Shown in pieces: positions 36,168 through 47,877 of a stretch of DNA of 64,000 bases. Position 1 is the first letter of the stretch, and each line of letters begins with the position of its first letter. Source of the stretch: Zingiber officinale (taxonomy: Eukaryota; Streptophyta; Magnoliopsida; Zingiberales; Zingiberaceae); assembly GCF_018446385.1 (NCBI RefSeq), contig NC_055991.1, forward strand, positions 114,733,794-114,797,793, read 5' to 3'. The notes under the pieces were generated by a model. It saw only the letters and a program-made list of their open reading frames with translations, searched no databases and was not told the DNA's origin. The translations under genes were made by a program, and so were the position numbers.

Positions 36168-37227
36168 ACTTATATTAAATTTGTTTATTCGTGAAAATTT
36201 TATCACAATTCTGGACTATTGTGTTTAACCGTGACAAAAATTTTCAGAATTATAATTTTAATTTTTTTTTAAAAAAAAACTAGTTTTTAAATTGTAAAAA
36301 TTCAGATTTTCAAAAAATAATTTCCACAACTTTTTCAAGTCTTAGTCACTGTTTAGATAACCCTTAGAATTTTTTTTTTTCCTGATGTTCACCCCTATTT
36401 TTAATGTGATCATAGGAGGAGAGAAAACATTAAGTCTAGGGGGAGGTACAATTTTTTATATTAACTGTTTCAATTTGCATATTAAATGCTTTAATTTGCA
36501 AATTTATTTACTTTTCTATTTTGGTTTAACCCTAACTTAACTTGGGTTGATGCACATAAAAAAAGGGAGAGATTATAAGTATCCCGGGTTAGTTTTGATG
36601 TGGTCAACCAGGTTAAGTTACGTCATGTTGTTTTTAATCTTGTGTCTAAGTATGCAAGAGCTTAGGAACACAAGAAGTCGAGCGGAAGACGCAGCTAGTG
36701 AGAAAGATGGCACGGGAAGGGAGTCGACGGGCTCGTGCGTTTGAGAGACGAGGTGCTATAGAAGAGTACGCTGGTATATGAGAAGGAAGTGCGTTTTCGA
36801 GGGATGAGAAGCCAGAGCAGAAGACTGCTCGAGAAGAAGGCCGGAGTTGGGTTCTGGTGAGCTCAACTCTGGATGGTCGGAAAATCATCCAAGCGATCGG
36901 AGCGGAAGACCGGACAAAATCAACGTTGAGTTAACCTTGTTCGGGCGCCTAGACCAAGTCTAGGGGCCCGGAGTCCCGACCCCCGAACCAGTTTAGTGCC
37001 GAACAGGCGCCCGACGCAGACCGTTGCTACGAATCATTGTTGGGTCTACGCCAGCAACACTCCGAGCGCCCGAACTCGGTCCAGGTGCCCAGACCGTGAT
37101 AAAACTTTATCATCGCACTATTACTTAGTCGTTGCAAGCAAATAGCTGGGGGCACCCGGAGTGAGTCCAGGCACCCGGAGTCGCTACATCAGCAAACGAC
37201 TATTTTCGACCAGTGGATAGACTATGG

Positions 37228-38989
37228 GATATATCAAAAATTGGATACAAAAAAAAGGGAAAGAGATATTTATAGAATAGCTAAAGTGAGAGAAAGGAAA
37301 ACAAGAGATCTTAACCAAATAAAATGTATTAAAGATGAATGTAATAGGGTATTAGTAAATGATGAAGAAATAAAAGAGCGGTGGAAGAGGTATTTTCATC
37401 AACTTTTTAATGAATGTTTAGATGACCAACTTAACTTAGGTAATTTAATTAGGTCAAATGAGCATAGAAATTTTAATTTTTATCGTAGAATTCAAACTTC
37501 AGAAGTAAAACAAAACTTTAAATGAGATGCACAATGGAAAAGCCGTTGGACCAGATGATATTCCGATAGAGGTATGGAAGTGCTTAGGGAAACAAGGTAT
37601 TGAATGGTTTACAAAATTATTTAACATGATATTGAAAACGAAAAGAATGTCTGATCAATGGAGGATAAGTAATTTAGTTCCCTTATATAAGAACAAGGGA
37701 GACATACAAAATTGTGCAAACTATAGGGGTATTAAACTAATGAGTCATACTATAAAACTTTGGGAAAAAGTAATAGAAAAAAGATTAAGGAAGGAGACCA
37801 CAGTGATAGAAAATCAATTTGGGTTCATGTTTGGAAGGTCGACAATAAAAGCTATACATCTCCTTAGACAATTAATTGAAAAATATCAGGAGCAAAAACA
37901 AGATCTACACATGGTATTCATTGACTTAGAAAAAGCTTATGATAGAGTCTCAAGAGAAATTATATGGAGAATTTTAGAAAAGAGAGGTGTTAGCGTAACA
38001 TATATTGAACTAATTAAGAATATGTATGAGGATGTAACGACCAGAGTAAAGACTTCAGGCGGAATAACTGAAACATTTTCAATAAAGATAGGGTTACATC
38101 AAGGATCAGCCCTAAGTCCCTATCTTTTTACACTAATTATGGATGAACTCACTGCGCACATTCAAGACACAGTACCGTGGTGCATGTTGTTTGCAGATGA
38201 TATTATTTTGATAGATGAGACACGTGAAGGAGTAAATGCTAAGCTAGAATCTTGGAGGGAAACACTAGAAGGGAAAGGTTTTAAGCTTAGTAGATTAAAG
38301 ACAGAATATATGGAATTTAAATTTAGCAATATTAGAAGTAATGAAACAATTGTTAAGATAGGAGAGGACGAGTTGTCCGGAACCGAGAGATTTAAATATT
38401 TAGGATCATTTTTACAAAATGATGGAGGGATTGAGAGAGACGTCTTACATAGAATACAAGCAGGATGGGTGAAATGGAGGGGAGCGTCGGGTGTTTTATG
38501 TGACCGTAAAGTACCTCTTAAACTTAAAGGTAAGTTCTATAAAACCGCTGTTAGACCTGCTATGTTATATGGAGCTGAATGTTGGGCTATGACTCGAGCA
38601 CATGAGCATAAGATGAGAGTTGCAGAGATGAGGATGTTAAGGTGAATGTGTGGACATACGAAGATGGACAAAATAAGGAATGAGAGCATTAGAGAGAAAG
38701 TCGGAGTTGCATCTATTGAGGACAAACTCCGAGAGACACGTTTAAGATGGTACGGACATGTACTTAGACGACCAATAAATGCTCCAGTTAGGCGATGTGA
38801 AACTATGATAAACATGCATATCAAACGAGGAAGAGGAAGACCAAAAAAGACTTGGTTAGCAACAATAAAACAAGATAAAATTTATTTAAATATAGATGAT
38901 GATATAATAGGAGATAGAGCTCAATGGCGTAAAAAGATTCATACAGCCGACCCCACCTAGTAAAAAAAGGCTTGGTTGTTGTTGTTGTT
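37228..38989 (+). mobile_element. RTE-clade LINE, 5'-truncated, inserted in the right LTR of element D
   Basis: A perfect 13-bp target duplication, GGATAGACTATGG, lies at 37215-37227 and 38990-39002. The 1762-bp insert ends in (TTG)n, a microsatellite tail as in RTE-type LINEs. It encodes reverse transcriptase in one sense direction: [74 protein letters not shown] and the catalytic FADD in [14 protein letters not shown]-terminal [12 protein letters not shown]...[10 protein letters not shown] tail follows. The endonuclease domain is absent through 5' truncation. One extra base near 37520 and a Trp-to-TGA change near 38643 break the frame, so the copy is dead but fairly young. The RTE assignment is from the sequence style of the RT and the tail. 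Confidence 0.9.
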
Positions 38990-40882
38990 GGATAGACTAT
39001 GGTCTTCTTCATTGAGACACAACACTTTCTGTATTCGAGTTTTCCATTTTGTTCTTCAAAGTTCTGTGCCTTCAGTGTTCTATACGAGGTTTCTCCGCCT
39101 CCGATTTGTGTCGAAGGAGTCAACTAGTTGAGCTTCACTTGCCATATATTAGCAACCTCCCTGGTTGCGAGCCAAAAAATTCCTTTTTTGTCTCGTACTT
39201 ATTTTATACAATTTAGTTTCATTTAATAAAGTATTTGTCTTAATCAAAGTCGAAAGTTTTGATAAAATTACTTTTGTCATTTCAGGCAATTCACCCCCTC
39301 TTGCCAGCGGCACCGGGACCAACATGGAGTATAGTTTCACAAATCTGAGTCAATGTAAATGACAAGCAGCTAGATTTTAGAAAAAAAAGCATGTATAATA
39401 TAAGAGGGATGCGCAGATGTGACAAGACCCACGTATTATATTATGAAGTTGCATACATGATCATGGAGAAAAAAAAATGAAATAATGAAAGCACTATCAA
39501 AACATGGCTAGAATAAATTTCACCTTGAAGTAATCATTCCCAAATGTTTTGGCAGATCCCACAGCATTCATCCACTAAGAAACCTCATTTGGCCTTTTGT
39601 CCAAGTCATTTCGCCACTCAGTATACAAGTCACCATCCTTGAAGAAGTTTGAAGCACCATCATCAGCCCCTTCAGGAAGTTCCCCACAATCAGCAATTAC
39701 TACATCAATCATAGGATGATCAGCCTCACCAACAGGAGTGTACTCAATTGAACGAAGAACTCCCATGCCTTTAAGCACTTTCCCAAATACAACATGCTTT
39801 CCATCTAGATGAGGTGTTCTAGTAGTAGTGATAAAGAACTGGGATCCATTTGAGTTGGGACCAGAATTAGCCATTGAAAGCATTCCTTTTCTTTCATGTT
39901 TCACTAGAAAATTCTCATCCTCAAATTTTAATCCATAGATGGATTCTCCCCAGTTCCATCACCAGCAGATATATCTCCCCCTTGAATCATGAAACCTTTG
40001 ACGACGCGGTGAAAACATGAGCCCTGCAACAAACAGTTACAATGTAGTCCAATTAAAGAAACGATTGTTATTTATAAATATCTAGTCTTTTGGCTGTGAT
40101 TTCTTCCTTAAAAAATGACAATAACAGAGAGAAATTCATACAAGAACCTCACATAAGAAACAGAAAAGTTACCCTTGTGACAACAATTTTACACCAAGAA
40201 GACAAATCATGTCAGGGCAACCTGTGAGTTCTAATTGAAAATTGAACTTCAGGAGCATTACAAATACAGTACCTAACTCAATCCATCAGCAACACAAAAG
40301 CACTTTGTGGAAAATAGTAAAGCACAATTGTCACAAAAGTAATGGACATGAATAAATAATATGCTTATTACAGAAGTATGTAGGCTCAGAGCATGTCGAG
40401 TAGACTTGCTAGAACAGAGCAAGAGAAGCATCAGTATTAATCATAATCTTAGTTCCTTCAACTTTAAGGCTGATCTGATTTTTATCCAAAAGATACCTTA
40501 GTACGGACACAGACAAAAAATCACTCATTAAAGCAAATGGAATTTAATTTCATGCAAAAATTCCAGTAAGATAAGTGCATCATATTCAAGTTTTAAATAT
40601 ACAACCATATCAGAGATTGAACAACACTACAAAACAAATTTACTAAAATCTCACGTTAATTAAAAAATATACACAGATATTAACTGGAGAAAAACATTGG
40701 AATAATGAAAAACATGTATTCATATATCAACTAGAAGATATCTTAAAAATAGAAGTTTTTTCCTAAATCTGTGTACAAGTGAAAATCGAACATCTTCCAT
40801 ATCCCAGACTTTCATGTTTTTCGCACAGATCTGCATCTATCAAGGTAACATGCAATGCAATCTACAACTCCGTAATTATTTG

Positions 40883-41720
40883 TGTTGGGGTTCAATCAAA
40901 GTCTCACATTGAAAAAATTTGGTAAAGATCATGGGGTTAAAAGGATGCAAGATATCTCCATTGGCATGAGGCCTTTTGGGAAGAGCCCAAGAGCAAAGTC
41001 ATGAGGGCCTAGGCCCAAAGTGGACAATATCATGCCATTGTGGAGATATGTGGACATCCTTTGGACACAACAAATGGTATCAGAGTCATGGTACGAACCA
41101 GATACCATGTGGGGTGACCTTGAACGAAGTTGAGGGTGGGTCCGGAGTAGGTCAGGGTGACCGGATACTCGCGGGGGGCGAGTAGGTCAGGGTGGTCGGA
41201 TGCTCGCAGGTAGGCCCGGAGCAGGTCAAGGTGACCGAATACTTGCAGGGGGCAAGTAGGTCAGGGTAACCGGATGCTCACGGGGAGGCCCGAAGCAGGT
41301 CAGGATGACCGAGTACTTGCGGGGGGGCCTGGAGCAGGTCAGGGTGACCGGATACTTGTGGTGAGGCGAGTAGGTCAGGGTGACCGAATGCTCGCAGGTA
41401 GGCCCGAAGTAGGTCAAGGTGACCCGGCGCGGATGCTTGCGGGGAGGCCCAGAGTAGGTCAGAGTGACCAGATGCTCGCGGGGAGGCCCGGACCATGAGA
41501 ATAATTGTGGTCCTTCGTTTGAGGGGAGGATTGTTGGGGTTCAATCAAATTTCCACATTGGAAAGATTTGGTAAAGATCATGGGGTTAAAAGGATGCAAG
41601 ATATCTCCATTGGAATGAGGCCTTTTGGGTAGAGCCCAAGAACAAAGCCATGAGGGTCTAGGTCCAAAGTGAACAATATCATGCTATTATGGAAATATAT
41701 GGACATCCTTGGGCTCAACA
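40883..41720 (+). mobile_element. TRIM (miniature LTR retrotransposon) in intron 1 of the CYP40 remnant
   Basis: The 838-bp element is flanked by a perfect 5-bp duplication, ATTTG (40878-40882 and 41721-41725). Terminal direct repeats of 190 and 189 bp (40883-41072 and 41532-41720) both start TGTTGGGGTTCAATC and end CAACA. A tRNA-Met primer site, TGGTATCAGAG, lies at 41075, and a purine tract, GAGGGGAGGAT, precedes the right repeat. The interior has no gene, only a minisatellite. The two repeats differ by roughly a tenth by eye, so it is not recent. It looks structurally whole for a TRIM. Confidence 0.92.
41130..41500 (+). repeat. Minisatellite inside the TRIM element
   Basis: Irregular tandem units of about 35-45 bp are built on GTAGGTCAGGGTGACCGGAT, GCTCGCGGGGAGGCCCGGAG and variants. 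The array fills nearly the whole interior of the TRIM. Its open frames on both strands (for example 41274-41498 and 41278-41544) are by-products of the repetition. Confidence 0.85.
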
Positions 41721-42757
41721 ATTTGTTTGACAAACCATCAATCATTCAGGGAGCACATCACTTACCATGGCCCACTAATGCGAGAATATACTGATCCTTT
41801 GGTAGTTGGATCGCTACTTTTTTTTTTTCTTTCTTTTTCATGTTCTTTTAGCAGACTACTAACAGCAATGCATAAATACTTTGCAAAAAGGAATCCATGG
41901 TATAAAAGAAGGAAAGCATCTCATTGAAATTTCTCATTTACTGGATAATTCTAGCAAATTGGATACGTATATACGTCATAAAAGACAGAAAACATAAAAC
42001 ATACAAATGCGACTTAGATTATTTAATAAGATAATCCTACCATATTAGATAAATGTATACATCATAGCATGCTTGACAAATAAAACATGTACTAGTTCAC
42101 GATTATATTACCCTCAACAGTGAATTCTCCAAGAAATTTTTCTCCTTTACTCATCCGTTATCCGTAGTTTGATTCCTGAAACCCATCAGAAATAACGAAA
42201 TAAGGACAGCAATGAGAGGACGATTTCTTGGTGTCTGAATATTCCAGTACTCCTCACAGTCGACACTGACAAACCCACGACAGACCAATGCAAATCCTAC
42301 GGAACGACAACAATACCTCCGAAAAGCCCACACTTCTCGCCCCTGATTCCGCAGTATTTCCAGGGACAAAAAAAAAAATCAACGACGGAGGACATGAAAA
42401 TAATGGGAAGGAGATAAGATAAAGAGGGAGAAACCTTGAAGTGGAGCGGAACACCGGTGCCGGGACCGACGTCCTTCTCCCCGGTGCAAAGAGCCCTAAA
42501 ATTTTCCGCCATCCTCGACACCACATCGACGAAGGGCTCCACCACGATCCTCCCCTCCACCCCGCCGCCAATGTTGATGCTTGTGAAGCAGCAGGGGTTG
42601 CATTCGCCTCCGGCGCCGCCGCCGAGTTCTCCACGCCTCTCACCATCTCGATTGAGGAATGCTTCGTCGTCGCGGAACGCCTTCTTGATTCGAAGGACAA
42701 AAAAAGGAGTTTCCCACCATCGGGTAAAATCGGGAACGTTTCATTGCACGTTAGCCC

Positions 42758-45615
42758 TAGACCTGACCACGGTTCGGAACCGACGGTTCGACGGTTCGGA
42801 ACCGCCGGTTCGACGGTTCCAGGCAGGTCGACCCTTAACCTTAACCGCCCAAGACGGTTACGGTTCACGGTTCAGAATCGCCGGTTCACGGTTCGATTCA
42901 CGGTTCGTCACGGTTCAAGATTAATATATTAATAAAAATTAAAAATTAAAAATTAAACATTAAACATTAAAAATTAGAAATTAAAATTTATTAAAAAAAA
43001 GGCTTGCACTTATTTAAGTTGCCTACGTATCCCTTTAGGGGAATCAAAGCCCACGTAGTTCTTTTACATTTTTATCCTTTTACATTTTCATTCACTTCCA
43101 TTTCCTGTTCCTGTCGTATTTGTTCCTTCAGTATCAAAATCTTCAACTTCGTCATCTGAAAGTTGCATTCCTTGGATTCTTTTTCGACTCTGTCCAATCG
43201 TAGAATAATACTTGGACTTCCCATGAGTTGGGAGACAAATTCGATCGTCACATCCAATATATTACTGCCGGCATTGAATGTTTGTTCCATAACAACTATT
43301 AACATCGAACAAACAAAAATTTCTTTGTCGATTATGGAGAGGACGAGAAATCTTTGAGCTTTTTGTGACCATCACTTTAGGAAATCAAAATCCGCTTCAC
43401 TATTTGCTTCATCAAAATCAAAATCAAAAAAAGTTATAAAATAATTCTTCATATGTGGAACTTGAGGATCCCCGTAGACGTTTTGTCCGTTCTTTTAATA
43501 AGAGTTGTGCTTTAAGGTTTTAAATTACTACTAGTAGTTTGTTGAATTTCAGAAATATTAATTTGTGTTCCATATTTTGTATAATATTGATTATAAATAT
43601 CATATAAATAAATTCTAACATTATATATAATATTATTTGGATCGGGAAGAAGAATCTTTAATTGGAATTAAAGCATCATAATATAAAGTTAACATTTCTT
43701 GTAAAACTTCTAATTTAAATCTAGGATCTAAAGCAAATGCAATTAAATAAATTTCAGAAATTAATAAAAATATTTTCCCATTTAGTTTTCATAGCTAAGA
43801 TGCAAGGAGATAAAGATTCATTATTAATATGTTCATTTAAAACTAATACTATATTAGAAAAATTTTCTAAAACTAATTGAGCGGGATAATAAACACAGGA
43901 AAGTTGTTCGGTTGCATCATTAAATACTTTTAAAATTTCACAAATACTACTACAAATATTCCATTGTTGTGAAAATAAATATATATTAGCATTAGTGTTT
44001 TGTGCAAAAATGAACATAATAATTCTTTATATTGAAATGAATCTTGTAATAATTGGTATGTTGAATTCCAACGTGTTGGTACATCACGTGGAAATTTTTA
44101 GGTCTCATTCCATTAATTTTACAAAACCTACCCCATTGTTTCATTATAGATGGATGAGACCATAAATAAGAAATTGCAATTCTAATTGGTTTAATATAAC
44201 TTTCTAAAATTTTAAACCATCTTGAACACATAAATTTAAAACATGGCATACACAACGAATATGAAAAATAAACCTCCAATAATAGGTTGACAAACAAATT
44301 TTAGATCATCTATACAAGCGGTATTAGAACTAGCATTATCTAATGATATTGAAAATATTTTATGAGTTAAACCATATTCTTCTAAAATTAAACATAATAA
44401 TTGTGCGATATTATGAGCATTATGTGATTCATCAAAAACTCTATAAGCTAATAATCTTTTTTGGAGATTCCAAGAGTTATCGATCCAATGGCAAGTCACA
44501 CCCATATACGAATGTGTTTGCCAATGATCACTCCAAATATCGGAACATAAAGAAACTTTATTATCTAATTTACTAAATTCATCAATTAAATTCTTTTTTC
44601 CTTGTTTTACTAATTTTTTAATTGTACGAGTAAGTGTACTCCTAGGAACACGTTTAGCACATGGATTAAGAGATTCTTTACAAAAATCTTCAAATGTGCA
44701 TTTAGATCCAAAACTAAAAGAAAGATGTTCTACGGAAACAAATTTAGCTAATGATTCTCTTAATTTATTATCCGAATATAAAAATAAACCGGAATCGGTA
44801 CTACCGCTAGTTGAAGAAAATCTTGATAATTGTGTTTGAGAACGGTCGAGTCCATATTCCGTCGGGTGCTTCGTTTCTACATGTCGTTTCAACGACCCAT
44901 AGCCGTCGCCGGCTTGGAATTTATAGGAAGCATTGCAGTGCTTACATTTTGCACGCATTTCTCCCGACGGAAGAGTGACCTTCTCAAAATGTTTAGTAAA
45001 AATAGAAGATTTTAGAGGAGGAAGTTCCCGAACCTTAGAAGTAATTGCATCGGTACTTCCTTGTGTGTTGGGTGTCGGATTCGGAAGATGCTCGATCTCA
45101 TCATCGGTGGATTGAATGTTGGGGTCCTCCTCCCGCGGATTCATTATTTGCTTTCCCTTCCGAGCTCGAGATGATGCACCTCCGCGGCCTCCTTCCATTG
45201 TAATTGAAAACGAAAGCGTGTAGAGATTAGAGAATACGAAAATGAGATTAAGAGTAGAGAAGATGTGTGTGAAAAATGATGAAATAAGCTCTCTATTTAT
45301 AGAGTTTTGATAGTAACGGACACTAAATCATAGCCATTGATCAAAAAACGGTCAAATGATCCTAACCGTTGAAAAAAATACCTAAAAACCCCCCACCCTC
45401 TCCCAACGGCTATGAACCGCCGGTTAACCGCGGTTCAAGCCGTTAAAAAAAAAAAATTACGGCTGAACCACGGGTTCAACTGCCAGTTAACCGCCGGTTC
45501 GCGGTTTTACATCAATGAACGGAACCGGCCCGACAACTTGCCGGGCCGGTTCCGATTCGACCCGGTTACGGGCCCGGGCCGGGTCCGGGCCAGACCCGGC
45601 CCGGGGTCGGGTCTA
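42758..45615 (-). mobile_element. hAT superfamily DNA transposon, decayed, upstream of the CYP40 remnant
   Basis: The 2858-bp element is flanked by a perfect 8-bp target duplication, GTTAGCCC (42750-42757 and 45616-45623). The terminal inverted repeats are TAGACCTGACCACGG and CCGGGGTCGGGTCTA, with two mismatches between them. Both subterminal regions are dense in short GAACCG/CGGTTC inverted motifs, as expected for hAT transposase binding. It carries a broken transposase on the minus strand. It sits about 160 bp upstream of the CYP40 exon 1 coding part, in its leader or promoter. Confidence 0.93.
43072..45198 (-). pseudogene. hAT transposase with BED zinc finger, frameshifted
   Basis: The open part runs from ATG at 45198 to about 44290. 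It has a BED zinc finger (MRAKCKHCNASYKF ... LKRHVETKH, the CxxC and HxxxxH pattern) and then the start of the RNase-H-like hAT core, including the acidic residues in LCSDIWSDHW and SISLDNASSN. After that the frame changes repeatedly. Recognisable pieces continue in other minus frames at 44297-43992 (PIRIAISYLWSHPSIMKQW) and 44017-43754. A faint hATC-like dimerisation segment (TFNAGSNILD, then SIILRLDRVEKE) lies near 43300-43200. At least three frame changes are needed, so this copy is not a source of active enzyme. Confidence 0.85.
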
Positions 45616-45623
45616 GTTAGCCC

Positions 45624-46207
45624 TAGGGGCGCCACTAGCAAGTAGCAACAAATAGCGATCCGATCCGATCCGATCCGATCCGATTACGTAAGTTAGTGAC
45701 CGATAAAAAATTTTCATTAAAAAGGTAAAAAATTTTATTATGTCAAACGTTAACTACTAGTTTCATTCTAAGAGATATTAATGAAATACATAGATTATAT
45801 ATATACGGATGTGTTATGCGTGTGCGAAAACTGGATGTGATTATGGACACCTGCTGACGTGGTAAGTAGCTCTCATGTACTGTAGACGTCTCTTATTTAA
45901 AGAGACGTCCAAAATAAAATTATATGTATATATAGAAAAACAGTAGTTTATCAAATGGGCACCTAGCTTTTGAAAATTCTCGCACACCATCTTTGAATGT
46001 TTTTTTTATTTTTAAAAGTGCATATATACCTATAAATATTTTATTTTGCATCTTTATCATTTCAAATTTCAATTTCACAAATATGCAATGACAAAGCTTT
46101 AAATCTTGTATAAGTTTCAATTTAAGGTATTTTCAAAAGAAGTAACAAAATGTTTTTTTAACGAACAATATTTCCTTTCAATTTGATTATTTTATTGGCA
46201 TTTTAAC

Positions 46208-46266
<59 letters not shown>

Positions 46267-47875
46267 GTAATGACATATAGAGACAAAAAAAACTTAAGAA
46301 AAAATATAAAGATATTCATCATTTTATATGACTATCCTTAAATTTTTACCTGAAATTTTTTCTCTCTATCTATCATTTTTCTTGTATATTTTAGAATCAC
46401 ATTTGAACTAAAGCAACAATTAAATGTAATTAGATAACTGACATTATATTGAAAATATTGACCTGTAAGTTGCATTAAATATCATTAATCTAAGTTTAAT
46501 TTAATTAATATTAATTTCAAGATATAATATGCCATTCGAATATTAATTAATAGCATATATATTTAAATGTATAGTAAAATTGATAATAATAATTATGCTA
46601 TTTAATATTTTAAAAGGTTAATTTGCCCCTTCACTTGAGATATTTATCATGAAGATATTCAAATTTTATAAAAAAATCATTTCAGAATGAAATATTTGAG
46701 GTTTGATTTTATGTTGCAAAGCACAATTAACTGAAAAAGTTGTTGAGATGTACTTTGAAAAAAAAAAGGTATTAAAATAAAACAACACTGTGTTTCGGTA
46801 AAATATAAAAATTAGGGGAGATTTTTTTTTTTGTAAATTCTCTTAAATTTCGAGGAAAAACTTAAAGTGTCTTAAAATTTATAAAATCATTATATATAAA
46901 TTTGAGATGCCTTTTATTATTATTATTTTTGTTTTAATTTCTGAACTATTTGATTGAAAAAAATATATTATAATGGAAGAATTCATTGCCTTTTGCACAC
47001 ATTCAAGGGTCACTGATTAATTACTAATTAATTAATTATAATAGAAAATGACAGGCACTGTTGTTGACACTTGTCTCGATGATGTGAGATTGATGTACAA
47101 TTTTTTTTTAAATAGTTCCTTTTAATTAATTAGATCTAATAACGTTAAATCTTAGATAACCTATTTAGTTATGGGGATAAATTCAAAAATACTTACGACG
47201 GCCCATAAATCTAACATCCAGGGACATAGATATGTGGGGTCGAGAAGGTGCGATCGATTCCAGAGGAAAAAAATTAATACAGTAAATTTTTTAAAAAATA
47301 ATTTAATTATAAATTCTAAAAATTTTATGATTTTTTCACAAAATGTTAAATTAAAATAAGAACCCAACCCTTTTTTTCTCTATCTTTGCCAACCTTTTTT
47401 TCTCTCTCCCATTTGTCCTACTTAATTTTTTTCTCTCCCCTACTTGTGTTTTCTTCTTCCTCCTAATTTTCTCCTTTTTTTTCTCTCTAGTGGTCATCTT
47501 CCTCTTATAACCTCCTTATCATTTTTCCCCTAACTCTAATTTTATCTTCAAAATCCTCCATCGCACATTGATGGTGCTGCCATCCACATTACTATCGCCG
47601 CACACTGCTATCGCCAGCACCGCTGTCATTTGTTGCCAACACTGTCGTCATTAGCCAATGCTCCACAATAAACACTTTTAGATTGAGGTAAAGTTTTCTT
47701 ATTTTATTTCTTTTGATTACGAATTCAAGTGTTGGAAAAACATATAGTGTTAATTTTTCATATACTTATATTTTTATTTGTTAGTCAAGTATGTTAAATA
47801 TTTTTATATGTATTGAGATATTCCATATATTTAATGTTTGATTTGTTATATGAAGATGATCAATTTTATTGATTA
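45624..47875. other. Intergenic, AT-rich, with microsatellites
   Basis: No gene was recognised. A (GATCC)n run covers about 45655-45684, directly beside the hAT insertion site. A long (AT)n run covers about 46213-46262. A pyrimidine-rich stretch at 47380-47560, followed by GC-neutral sequence, resembles an untranslated leader, but no coding exon follows that I can identify. Confidence 0.55.
46213..46262. repeat. (AT)n microsatellite
   Basis: An uninterrupted TA dinucleotide run of about 50 bp. A similar run lies at 13780-13823. Confidence 0.95.
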
Positions 47876-47877
47876 TT

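Larger units (their letters stand above)
32290..39324 (+). mobile_element. LTR element D: older gag-only Copia-type element in an intron of the CYP40 remnant
   Basis: The left LTR is 32290-33318 (TGTTAGTTTTGAT to CCAACA), followed by a tRNA-Met primer site, TGGTATCAGAGCGAGG, at 33321. The right LTR runs from about 36587 to 39324 and is split by a LINE. The interior has broken gag-type sequence related to that of elements A-C, and no pol. A solo LTR of another family lies inside it. The LTRs differ by roughly a tenth by eye, making it the oldest of the gag-only elements here, and it is thoroughly broken. Outer target duplications were not recognised. Confidence 0.8.
28840..42602 (-). pseudogene. 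Cyclophilin-40 (CYP40/SQUINT-like) gene remnant, 7 recognisable exons
   Basis: The exons, 5' to 3' on minus, are about 42602-42435, 40023-39524, 32266-32180, 32090-32038, 30668-30564, 29034-28959 and 28878-28840. Exons 1-2 encode the cyclophilin (peptidyl-prolyl isomerase) domain: [55 protein letters not shown]. Exons 3-7 encode the TPR region that binds Hsp90: YKMALRKYRKSLRYLDICW, CKLKLGDLEGALLDAEFA, AHRALNNVDSAVESFKKAL, GAIKKELAAAKK. Damage is plain. There is no in-frame ATG at the usual MGxxxCF start. A 1-bp loss near 39944 in exon 2 shifts the frame. A TAG at 39575-39577 replaces the Trp of the WWM motif. The exon 3 donor is not GT. The final Lys-rich exon is missing; LTR element A begins 26 bp past the exon 7 donor. 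The intact protein is about 360 aa. Several lesions argue for a dead copy over a sequencing error. Confidence 0.88.

Noticed and set aside
41226-41544. Open frames on both strands in the TRIM interior
   Set aside because: By-products of a minisatellite with a unit free of stops. The repeated peptide has no family match.
42254-42868. 204-codon minus-strand open frame covering CYP40 exon 1 and the hAT end
   Set aside because: It reads exon 1 in the wrong frame and runs into transposon terminal repeats. The real CYP40 frame is the one encoding AENFRALCTGEK.
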